The notes beneath the pieces were generated by a model. That model searched no databases and was not told where the DNA came from. It saw only the letters and a program-made list of their open reading frames with translations. Both the position numbers and the translations under genes were made by a program. This document shows, piece after piece, positions 1-8,848 of a stretch of DNA of 64,000 bases (position 1 is the stretch's first letter; the number at the start of each line of letters is the position of its first letter). The stretch is from Oidiodendron maius Zn. Taxonomy: Eukaryota; Ascomycota; Leotiomycetes; Myxotrichaceae. The DNA is taken from contig KN832888.1 in assembly GCA_000827325.1 (NCBI GenBank), forward strand, positions 782,069-846,068, read 5' to 3'.

Positions 1-518
1 ACCAAGGGATCTTGTCTAACGAGAACTGGGGGTGATGAGAGCAGTACATCTCAGAGTAAATCTGGCATGGTCCACTACAACAGCACCACATGACGTGTCG
101 TTGTACCGCGATATCAGTAGGGTCTCTGTCTGTTGTTACTAGTTGTTCCTAGCAGCTATCTACCTGTGCATTAACTAAGCTAAGAAGATTTGGAGCAAGT
201 ACAATCTCTTAAATACATAGATCTTAGCGGAATGGAAACCAGCCTCTTTCCAAGTGGTTTCCGAAGAATTCGAATTCGGCCAACCGGTGGCACCAGGTAA
301 TTTGACGTCTGATATGTCAGCGACGGCCGACGTCACGCTTGGCGGGGTAGGCGTGTTACCCAAAACGGCATATTTCCAACAGCCAGTCAGGTCTGCGGTG
401 CCTCAACATATTAAGCCAAAGCCCCGAGATTAGGTAAAGGTGAACCTTATTAGTAATGCGAATATAAAAGAGGAGCTCTCTGCACCCCATCCCTCCACAT
501 TTCCTCCTTCTGTGCTTC
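1..518. other. Intergenic, upstream of the GST gene
   Basis: No convincing coding region is seen. The right end is the promoter and 5' leader of the glutathione transferase gene, with a TATA-like box at 463-470. Confidence 0.6.
463..470 (+). promoter_or_regulatory. TATA-like box of the GST gene
   Basis: TATAAAAG lies 49-56 nt upstream of the first ATG (519) of the downstream transferase gene. The position and match suit a core promoter element. Function is inferred from sequence only. Confidence 0.45.
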
Positions 519-1377
519 ATGACGACCCGTCTGCAGCAGTTCACAAAGCAACTTACCATGGCTGCTCGTCCCAACCTCCATCTGTACACAGCCCAGACCC
601 CCAATGGCATCAAGATATCCATAACCCTCGAGGAGCTTGGCTTGCCGTACGAAGTGACCAAGATCGAGTTCTCCAAAAACGAGCAGAAGGAACCTTGGTT
701 CCTTGAAATAAACCCCAATGGCCGTATCCCTGCGCTGACGGATACTTTTGAAGATGGGAAGACCATCCGACTGTTTGAATCTGGCAGTATCCAGCAGTAT
801 CTGGTTGATCAGTACGATAAGGACTATAAGATTTCTTATCCTAGGGGAACAAGAGAGTTTTATGAAATGAATAGCTGGGTCCGTTGGCACCCGAGTTCAC
901 CCAAAAGTAATCGCAGCTGACATAGCTTAGCTTTTCTTCCTCAATGCTGGCGTCGGGCCCATGCAAGGACAAGCCAATCACTTTAACCGTTACGCCCCAG
1001 AGCGCATCGAGTATGGTGTCAACCGATATGTCAATGAAACGCGCCGTCTGTATGGCGTGCTGGACAAGCACCTCCAGACATCTACCTCGGGCTACCTTGT
1101 AGGCGACAAATGCACTATTGCCGATATCGCGCACTGGGGCTGGATTTATGCTGGCTTCTGGGCCGGTGTGGACATCGACGAGTTTCCGTCCCTGAAGGCC
1201 TGGTCTGAGAGGATGCTTGCTAGGCCTGCCGTCGAGAAGGGGAGACATGTGCCAGTGTACCATAATATGACAGATCTGTATAAGAAGTGGAAGGAAGATC
1301 CGAAGTCGCTAGACAATCATGCCAAGACTACGGCAAATTGGATCCAGAAGGGCATGGCTGAGGACGCAAAGAAATGA
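519..1377 (+). CDS. Glutathione S-transferase, Ure2-like class
   Basis: Cytosolic glutathione transferase that should conjugate or reduce substrates with glutathione. Exons are 519-878 and 931-1377. The 52-nt intron starts with an uncommon GTCCGT donor, and removing it joins EMNSW to LFFLNAG, the usual helix of this family. The protein is 268 residues. The N-terminal thioredoxin-fold half contains LYTAQTPNGIK and the cis-Pro region INPNGRIPAL followed by FESGSI. The helical C-terminal half contains GYLVGDKCTIADIAHWGW. A second ATG at 558 has a better context (ACCATGG) and gives a 255-residue protein starting at MAARPNLHLY, the typical family start. The longer form adds 13 residues with two basic residues. 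Family assignment is secure; substrate and physiological role are not visible. Confidence 0.9.
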
Positions 1378-1743
1378 GCGTTGATTGGTAGGAGACAGTC
1401 ATTGATCAAATATCCTTTCGTCTTTCTGAAGTGAACAAATAAATATAGCTTAAATGAACAAGTTGGTCCTGTTCACACTTAACCTGGAGTGAGCCTCCAA
1501 CATCTCAACATATGTCTCTTGCAACAAGCATATCTTTTATGCAAATATCGACGTTCCAAGCTTCACATGAATTAAACCGAGTTACTTTCTCAAATTTATG
1601 CTTACGAAGATGTCACAGCCAACCTCCATCTGTATCTCCACGCCAACAAACACCCGTACATCCTATAGCATATGAACTTAGCCTAGCTTATATATACAAG
1701 TTGAGAATTCATCTTTTATCACCTCCATCTTTTCATATCAAGT
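1378..1743. other. Intergenic between convergent genes
   Basis: AT-rich 3' flank between the GST gene and the convergent coiled-coil gene. Nothing else recognised. Confidence 0.6.
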
Positions 1744-3141
1744 CTAAAACCCTGGCCTATTCAGCCTCTTCGTATCAGTGGGCCAATACTGGAAGCTAAG
1801 GGACTCCTTCTGCAATACTTTCAACGTGCTCAGACGCTCGCCTTTTCTCCGCTTCGTTGGTGCCTGCGGCGCCAACATATTTAATGACGGTGCCGGCTTT
1901 TTTTGGTTTGCTTGTTGTGTTTTTATATTATTGAAACTCTCGTTGTCATCATTTCCTTCTCCGGCCTCACATTCAGGCTCCGAAAACGCTGGACGTGCAA
2001 GTAGACCTGTTTCCAAAGAATTATAAGGCGTCTTACTATGAACAAGGGAGATGGAGAGAAACATACATTTAGCCAAACAATCCTGCAGATCGGAATCTTT
2101 AGTTTCTAAATCTCCCTTTAGCTTATTGATTTCGCTTATATACGCGCTGATTTCCAAATTAGCAGCCCTGACTTCTTGCCTCAATTTATGAATTGCGGAA
2201 TTCTTTGCCTCCAGATCCTTCTGGGGAGAATAGCCAACAGCCCCATGTTCAGAGTTAACTTGGGCGGCTTGTGCCTTACCGAGCGATTGTTCTTGGCGTT
2301 TTATATCTCTAATCTTCCTTTTTAAGTTATCTTCAAGTTTGGCAATGTCGGCTCGAAGCTTGCAAAATATGCCTGTCCCTTTGAATACTTGTCCCAACAT
2401 TATTGCTACTTGGTATGGCCTTGAACACTCTTTTTTGTCCCCAATACAGTCGGTATTGTCTCTCTCTGCTAACTGCAATAACTCTATGCCCTTTAGCAGC
2501 TTCCCGAGATCTATAACCTCTTCAGAGATTATTTTCTCTGCTTTTTCCTTCTCGGAGGTCCGCCGTTGAATTTCCTGCTTTAGCTTCGTGGTTGCCTCGT
2601 CCGTCTCACTCTGATCGGAGGCTTTCTGACTTAATAACACGTCGTTATGCCTCTTGAGCTGTTCTTCGTGATCATTTGTAGCCGAAATCTGTTTCTCTAA
2701 TGTTTCTATAATCTTTGCAATCCTTCTAATTTCATCGTCACTCAGACTCGCAGCCTGGAAGGAGAAAGATGGCTGTATAATCTGGTCTGTGACGAGACCT
2801 CCCGCGTGCCTTATTCGACTTGCTAGTCGTTTGATTTCGAGCTCTCTTTCTTTCAGGCGTTGGCGGCATGTAGTGTGCCCCAATCCTTGGTCGAGGCTGG
2901 AGTTTGGTACATATTTAGAGCTTTTCTTAGCTGATAACCAAAATTTCACGGAAACAGGGTTTCTTTCCATCAGATTGTTACCCGAAAAGTCTTCGGTAGT
3001 AGCTTGGATGAAATCAGGGGTTTGATACATATCGCTAATGGGGTTTGCGGTGATGATAACAGCGGAAGCTTCTGTCTCAATTGAAGGTATAGGATTGTCC
3101 GCCCCCTCATGATTACTGGGGTCCAGTATTTCTGAAAGCAT
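1744..3141 (-). CDS. Orphan coiled-coil protein
   Basis: About 465 residues from the ATG at 3141. The same frame is open to 3195 without another ATG, so a spliced 5' exon is possible. No catalytic family is recognised. After an acidic N-terminal stretch, roughly residues 85-370 are rich in Glu, Lys, Gln and Leu with heptad-like spacing (for example RRIAKIIETLEKQI and LRQEVRAANLEISAYISEINK), which suggests a long coiled coil. Near the C terminus a basic cluster, PTKRRKGERL, resembles a nuclear localisation signal. It is convergent with the GST gene. A nuclear or structural role is only a guess; the length of the open frame is the main support that it is a gene. Confidence 0.6.
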   Translation of the reverse strand: MLSEILDPSNHEGADNPIPSIETEASAVIITANPISDMYQTPDFIQATTEDFSGNNLMERNPVSVKFWLSAKKSSKYVPNSSLDQGLGHTTCRQRLKERELEIKRLASRIRHAGGLVTDQIIQPSFSFQAASLSDDEIRRIAKIIETLEKQISATNDHEEQLKRHNDVLLSQKASDQSETDEATTKLKQEIQRRTSEKEKAEKIISEEVIDLGKLLKGIELLQLAERDNTDCIGDKKECSRPYQVAIMLGQVFKGTGIFCKLRADIAKLEDNLKRKIRDIKRQEQSLGKAQAAQVNSEHGAVGYSPQKDLEAKNSAIHKLRQEVRAANLEISAYISEINKLKGDLETKDSDLQDCLAKCMFLSISLVHSKTPYNSLETGLLARPAFSEPECEAGEGNDDNESFNNIKTQQANQKKPAPSLNMLAPQAPTKRRKGERLSTLKVLQKESLSFQYWPTDTKRLNRPGF

Positions 3142-3980
3142 GACGACTGTGCAATTAGTGAGACGGTTTTCGCCATCTATGGACTCGTTCAACACAGGAG
3201 CTTATTCCGTAATATCGAATTATTTGAGACAGAGCATACCAAAGGAGTGGATGTAAAATGGCCGGAAAATGTAGCACGACTACGTAGAACAAATGAATGT
3301 CATTTAAGACTCGCTTTTCCTTTAATCCTCTCTTTGACGTTACTGCTAATTTTGGCGAATGTGGACTCATATAGTGCTTGTATGGAATTTCTTTCACGCG
3401 CGTAGGAATTCCGAATGCATATTTCTTCATTATGTAGATCTAAGAGTTTCCCGTGGCACATGCCCGGAATAGGGGTAGTGAATTTCAAATGAATGCTCAT
3501 TGTTGTAGCAAGAGTTGACAGATGTGCGGGAAGTTGATGTACTGTACTGTGTAAATAAAAAATGCCCTGCAACTCATGGCAATTCACATTAATATGCTAG
3601 AATATACTTAAAAATGATGCGGTAGATGTGCTAGCTGGATTTTCACACGTGCTAACTAGCAATTCGCATTCAACGGGTGATCACAACTACGATAACAAAG
3701 AAATTCCTTTGTCGCAGCGTTTATGTAGGGGAGAGAAATGACGATGGGCTAAATAGTTTACTTCCGAATAACTTCCCACGATCGAGATGGCTAGTAGACA
3801 GGTTCTTGTTTTCTCCTTCGACTGTTTACTTCTGCAGTTCCACACCTCGGTAGTTGTCATGTAAGCGAGCGAGCGCCTCGGCCTGAGATTATAATATCGA
3901 AAGCCACCCTGCCGCTGATAATTATCTTCCACACCCTGTGCTACAATCTAACATTGTAACTGATGATACAGTGACGAATT
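3142..3980. other. Divergent intergenic region
   Basis: Lies between the minus-strand coiled-coil gene and the plus-strand DUF829 gene. Only short open frames without supported starts are present. No repeat or RNA gene was recognised. Confidence 0.55.
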
Positions 3981-4808
3981 ATGGCTGCTGTTCAGTCGCA
4001 ACCAGGCCTTGGCCATTTCTCGCGTCTCAACCCAGCAGTATATATATACCAGCCGAAAAACGACCCCCCCTCCAAAAATCCCAACCTTGTCCTCCTGGCT
4101 GGGTGGATGGACGCGTCAATTCGTAATGTCGCTAAGTACACGGCTGGCTATGAGAAGCTATACCCCTCGACAACAGTCATAGTGATCATGACATCCTCTA
4201 CGGATATCGTGTTTCGCTCAAATGCCGCCAATCTAAACCGAGTCGCGCCAGTCCTCGAGATTCTCTACACCCTTCCTCGGGACGCGAGGTTTCTCGTGCA
4301 TTCATTCTCCAATGGCGGTGCATTGACATTGTCATTAATCGCCAGGGAGTTTCGAGCAAAGAGCGGACGTCAGCTCCCAGTGACGGCTTTGATCTTAGAT
4401 TCATCTCCGGGAAAAGTTTCATACCAGGGAACTATCCGCGCATTTGGTGTCGGACTACCCAAAATTTTCGTCCTAAGATGGCTCATTCTTAGTGCCATTA
4501 GCTTTTCCTTTTGGATATTAAAGTTCTTATACTGGATTAGAGCCCGAGCCGACGTGCTGACGAAAATGAGAGAAGAGTTAAACACTTCAACTCTGTTTCG
4601 GGTAGAAGTACCTAGATTGTATGTTTATAGTATAAAAGACTATGTCGTTGGGTGGCAAGAGATAGAAGAGCATATTGATGGCGCAAAACGATTGGGCTAT
4701 AAGGTTGATACCGAGAAATTCTTGGATACTGGCCATGCAGGGCATCTGATTGGACATGATGAACGATATTGGAGGTGTGTAAAGAGACTCTGGGACACCA
4801 CAAATTAG
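3981..4808 (+). CDS. DUF829 / TMEM53 / PaxU-like alpha/beta hydrolase
   Basis: Intronless, 275 residues. The sequence matches the DUF829 family (TMEM53 in animals, PaxU in fungal indole-diterpene clusters), an alpha/beta-hydrolase fold of uncertain reaction. The first strand region, NLVLLAGWMDA, fits the family signature. The probable nucleophile is the Ser in VHSFSNGGAL (about residue 109), the acid is the Asp in SIKDYVVG (about 220), and the base is a His in DTGHAGHL (about 252). A hydrophobic stretch around residues 160-190 (FVLRWLILSAISFSFWILKF) could be membrane-embedded or cap-forming. No prenyltransferase, cyclase or P450 gene is nearby, so a role in a diterpene cluster is not supported here. 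Members outside clusters are common. Confidence 0.85.
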   Translation: MAAVQSQPGLGHFSRLNPAVYIYQPKNDPPSKNPNLVLLAGWMDASIRNVAKYTAGYEKLYPSTTVIVIMTSSTDIVFRSNAANLNRVAPVLEILYTLPRDARFLVHSFSNGGALTLSLIAREFRAKSGRQLPVTALILDSSPGKVSYQGTIRAFGVGLPKIFVLRWLILSAISFSFWILKFLYWIRARADVLTKMREELNTSTLFRVEVPRLYVYSIKDYVVGWQEIEEHIDGAKRLGYKVDTEKFLDTGHAGHLIGHDERYWRCVKRLWDTTN

Positions 4809-5712
4809 ATGCGCTGTTCTTTCATGTTTATTAGCCATGTACCACTCTATACACTTAATCACTAGACAGGGAGCTCCCGTTAAGCTCATTTGAACATGCC
4901 TAATTTTGCATCCAATTGCCCATAATTGGACTAAGCTGTGCGATGTGGTTTTCATGACATGGGACCAGCGGATGTCCTCCCACCAAAGAACAGCTTTACA
5001 CATTCGCGCATTGAAGTCATGGCTAGCGTAGGGTCGTTGGTAGGGGTAAAGACGGCATCGCACCATTGGAGATCTCAGCATCTGGTTGGCTCCTGGAAGA
5101 GGGCCTAGACGGGATGGGCCGTTGATCAATTGTAGACTATCTTCATCAGGCTGCATGCAGATCGAAATCTCAAGGGATCGGGCCCCATATCAAGGCAACA
5201 AGTCGACACACGCATGGCCATTACCACTACCGTTTAAGGCCGAAATTGTAAGATATTACCGGGTATGATCATACGAGACAAGGGCTTACAAGGCCACTCA
5301 TTGGCTCTAGAAAAGTGAACACGTCCTTCTAGCTTAGGCTACACCTTACAAGCAAGCTCAGCTGAATGTTATAGGGAACAAGCCTACCGCTATATTGATC
5401 GCCTTTGAAGTATAATCAGCTGTCCTATAGTCGTCGTCTAAAAAGGATAAGCGTAAAGAACCAACGTAGCTTATAGTTTAAAATTAAAACGATCTGCAAT
5501 GATCAGACGACCCTCTCTTTGTATACATACTAAAAGAACTAGTATATAGCTCTAGGTTACTGGCTCTCCTACATCCCTAAACCTTACACCATATCGTCTC
5601 TATTCCTCCACCCAACGATACAACGAACCTTTGCACCAGGTATTTACTGCATATTAGTTGCTGTTCATCTTAATTAATTAAAGTCTTTAGCAACCCTCTT
5701 GAATTTGAAACC
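4809..5712. other. Intergenic, promoter side of secreted-protein gene
   Basis: No gene seen. The right part is AT-rich with TTAATTAATTAA-type sequence (about 5671-5682) just before the secreted-protein start. Confidence 0.55.
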
Positions 5713-6132
5713 ATGAAGATCCAGCTTATTGCCCTTGCAGCTTTTGTAACAATGGTGGTCGCTGCACCTCTTACTGAAACCCCTGGCCTAGGATCCAAGC
5801 GTAAAGCTCTACATAAGCGTGACGATGGCGTTCTTGCGGATCTTATGGAGCCCGTTGTTGACGGTGTTGCGAATCCTCTCACTGCTGGTCTGGGTAGAGG
5901 TGTCGCTGGTGCTGCTGCAGGTACTCAACAACCTGCAGATCTTCTTGGTGACGCGGGTGACACACTTCTCCACACTCTTGGTGGCATTGCTGGGAATACT
6001 GAACAAGGCGCCGGTGTTGCGGTCGCGAATGCAGCCCCTGCTGTTCAAGGTACTATTAAAGCAATTCAAAACAATCATGGTCTTGCTGGAGACGCTATAA
6101 ACACTTTTACCGGTGTAATCAACCCTTGTTAA
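5713..6132 (+). CDS. Small secreted Gly/Ala-rich protein with Kex2 site
   Basis: Intronless, 139 residues. Residues 1-18 form a clear signal peptide (hydrophobic core LIALAAFVTMVVA, cleavage near the AAP junction). A dibasic stretch follows (Lys29-Arg30, then Lys35-Arg36 before two Asp), a good Kex2 processing site. Maturation would leave about 103 residues rich in Gly, Ala and Val with amphipathic repeats such as GRGVAGAAAG and LGGIAGNTEQG. The only Cys is the last residue, so no intramolecular disulfide is possible. The start ATG has context ACCATGA. No homologous family is recognised. Size, secretion signal and pro-region fit a secreted effector or cell-wall-associated peptide, but this is inference. 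Confidence 0.8.
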   Translation: MKIQLIALAAFVTMVVAAPLTETPGLGSKRKALHKRDDGVLADLMEPVVDGVANPLTAGLGRGVAGAAAGTQQPADLLGDAGDTLLHTLGGIAGNTEQGAGVAVANAAPAVQGTIKAIQNNHGLAGDAINTFTGVINPC

Positions 6133-7035
6133 GTATATATAAACTACTTTCGTACATCGCTAACATTGTGGTGTGGTAGAATTGAGTGACGTTTCTAGCA
6201 TTTAGCCAATCTCTTGGTGATTTGAGTATCCTGCTCTGGTTAGACGTCTAGAAATCGACTTAATTTAAGGAGGAATGGTGGTGTGTTAAAGAAGGAAGTC
6301 AAATTTTTGCGATTGGAGCAATATTTTAATTATAGTTCAATGTTTAATAGCTATTGCTTAGTGGAGAGTTAAACAGGCTAGTACTTGCACTTATAACCTC
6401 TATTCTTCTGCAGATTAACTGTCCTCTTAATTATGCATTGTATCTATGTTACTTGAATAGTGTAAGATAATTACATTTCATATCTCAGCCAAATCAGTGA
6501 GCTTGTGTGATGATAGTTTCTGTTCATTGTCGTACATATAATGACCCGTGTATCTAGAGAGCAATGTATACTGAGTTACACATTCGATACCATTGGGAGA
6601 TTAAGCGAAGACCGGATTGCTGTGGTTGGATAATTACTCAGTCGCTTAGCCGTATTTGGGTGGATTGCCGACCCTGGCCGCCAGCAAGTCAAAGAGTTCT
6701 GGTCAAGGGGAAGCAGGCTGTGCAAGCGACTGTAGAACTCTGGTCTTCCGTCTTTGATCATTCATTATCAACAGCTCATGACGGGGTATTATATCGTCTT
6801 TGAGTGTTGCCTAATGTTTGTGACAAAGAATTCATTTAGTTAAATATGAGCTTTGTGACCAACATCAGTGAATCAGGCCCAGACGATGAATTGTTATCTC
6901 ATCTATATTCCACGTTACAGGATTATTCTCATCCCCAGTGCATATGCTACCTCTCATCTCTGTCTCCAGAACTTTAGCCCCAGATCCTTTTACTCCCAAG
7001 TAACTTTCGAATAGCATTCCACAGCAGTCATTAGG
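6133..7035. other. Intergenic
   Basis: AT-rich, no supported gene. Short open frames around 6564-6803 lack coding character. Confidence 0.55.
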
Positions 7036-7678
7036 ATGTGCATCATTTACACCAGGTAAGTACTTTCTTTTAATTTCACTAGCATTGATCTAATAATTAA
7101 GTCGATACAAATGCGGTTGCATAGCGCCGGACGTCGAGCACATACAATCTCGCTGCACTGCTTTCCACGAGAACAAGCCCTGTAAGGAAGAACAGCAAAA
7201 AGTCACGTACCTCTCAAGTAAATGTGGTAAAGACTGTCCCGGCTGGGAAGATGCAGAAGATGCCTATAAAGAGGAGTATAAACGAGAAGTAGCAGACAAT
7301 TTTCTATACTACGGTAATAAGGACGCGTCCCAAGAAGACATTTTCCTCGAGAAAGATGATTGCACACCGAAGAAACCACAATTCATATTACCTAGCTACC
7401 AAGCTCTCAGCCCAACCAAATTTATGTCTAGCAGAATTTCAAAGTCTACGCCAGGCCCTGCAGATCCCAACCACTCACTTTCCTCAAGCGTAACCTCTGA
7501 GCCTGCCTCGCCAGCCTCGAAGTCTCCGACCTCGCCCAAGTCGACGTTTGACTCGGTCGAGAACGAGGTGCATCACCCATTCGCTGTTTATACTTCACGA
7601 CACGAACCTTGGAAGAAGAGACAGCCCAAGGGCCACGGCAAAACCATAAAGTATGAGTCGGATAGCGAAGAAGAGTAA
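7036..7678 (+). CDS. Orphan protein with Cys-rich N terminus and Ser/Pro-rich acidic tail
   Basis: Exons 7036-7055 and 7102-7678, with a 46-nt intron (GTAAGT donor, AG at 7100-7101). Splicing gives 198 residues starting MCIIYTSRYKCGC. The N-terminal third holds eight Cys (C2, two in KCGC, then SRC, KPC, SKC, KDC and DDC) with His residues, a pattern seen in small fungal zinc-binding or disulfide-rich orphan proteins. There is no signal peptide, so metal binding is more likely than disulfides. The C-terminal half is low-complexity Ser/Pro/Thr (SPASKSPTSPKST) ending in an acidic stretch, SDSEEE. Function unknown. The very short first coding exon and the intron are inferred from consensus sites and from continuity of the frame upstream of the ATG at 7424. 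Confidence 0.65.
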
Positions 7679-7900
7679 GAGCGATAGTATGTTTCTATCT
7701 ATATCAAGAGTTCACGATCCCTAGGTTAGCTTCATCCGGAGCTTATTTGTAACACATCACCGGGTGGTAGTTTTCTTGTCAGTACTTCAAATTCATGATT
7801 TATAAGACTAGGACGTTCTGTGGCATGGGGCAGATAGAGCGGCGCAATGAAGAGTTGCATAGGAGGGATGATTCGCATTTAGAAATTGTGGTATATTGTA

Positions 7901-7944
7901 ACGTCTATCCCTGCTTCCCGAGACGCACTGTGTCACGAGACAAA
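7901..7944 (+). repeat. Left 44-bp inverted repeat
   Basis: Starts ACGTCT just after a TA and contains the core TCCCGAGACGCAC. Paired with 12887-12930 in opposite orientation, five mismatches. Confidence 0.7.
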
Positions 7945-8734
7945 TCTCTAGTTTTGGAATCATAAATATTTTCTTGCTAAGTCTACAAAGTTGTTATTAC
8001 TATGTTACTTCCTTTAACTATTTCTCCCTAAGGAGACCACTTAGCAATAGAGAAAAGACTATAGTTGATTATGCTGTCGATCGTTTTATTTACGCTACTA
8101 ATTGCTGTTTCGGCTATCCCCCCTTGTTAAATCACGACTATTAAAGCGTTTTCAAGATTCGGAGCTTGGAAAAAGGCCCTATAACGAAATAATATGGCTC
8201 CAAATTTTAAAGAAACTTAGAGAGGAAAAGAATGCAGTCCGGGGTTTCGCCGTTGCGAGGAGAGGGGCCACATGCTTCAGTGCTTAGCAATATGCATTAA
8301 CCTAGTCAAAATATACTGTACTATGTTCACGCCCGGGTTCGCTATATTTTTCTTAGCTATGATTCTCAGGCCTGATCATGTGCGTGGCGTATAATGGTTA
8401 TGGGTGTGGCGTAAGAGCAGGTTTCGCAACGGCGGGATAATATGGACAGAGCCAGTCATGTCCTAGCGCAAGGCGTACCTCCTGGCGTACCTAGATCACA
8501 CTGTTGCTCTTTGCAGATCATGGCAACGTCCCTCATTCTACACTCCATCATCGTGCTCGTGGATGACGCTCAATAGAAGAGAAGGCCCAGAGCCAATAAT
8601 ACCTCCACTATGACAGCTCTGAGGGTGCTGGGAATGCAATTTTCTCAATTCTAACTTAAAGATCTGGTCGCTCGAATTCCGAGCATTTCGAACCGAAGTC
8701 TATTTTTAGATTTAACGTTAGTAGTCTTCAGGCT

Positions 8735-8770
8735 ACATGTGCAGCCACATGTGCAGCCTCATGTGCAGCC
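8735..8770 (+). repeat. Three tandem 12-bp units
   Basis: Three consecutive units of ACATGTGCAGCC (third unit starts with T), about 80 bp upstream of the receptor start. Each unit contains the palindrome CATG. Could be leader or promoter sequence; function unknown. Confidence 0.7.
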
Positions 8771-8848
8771 TCGTCCCAACTTGAACCTCAGCCGTACGAA
8801 CAAAGATGTCTATTGCACGCTCTCTTCGTCTGCTTTATCGCAATAACA

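Larger units (their letters stand above)
7679..8848. other. Intergenic, contains left inverted repeat and a 12-bp tandem repeat
   Basis: No supported gene. Contains the left terminal-type inverted repeat (7901-7944) and three copies of a 12-bp unit (8735-8770) upstream of the receptor gene. Confidence 0.6.

Noticed and set aside
3981-4808. PaxU-like gene as part of an indole-diterpene cluster
   Set aside because: No prenyltransferase, cyclase, P450 or monooxygenase gene is seen nearby, and the family is common outside clusters.
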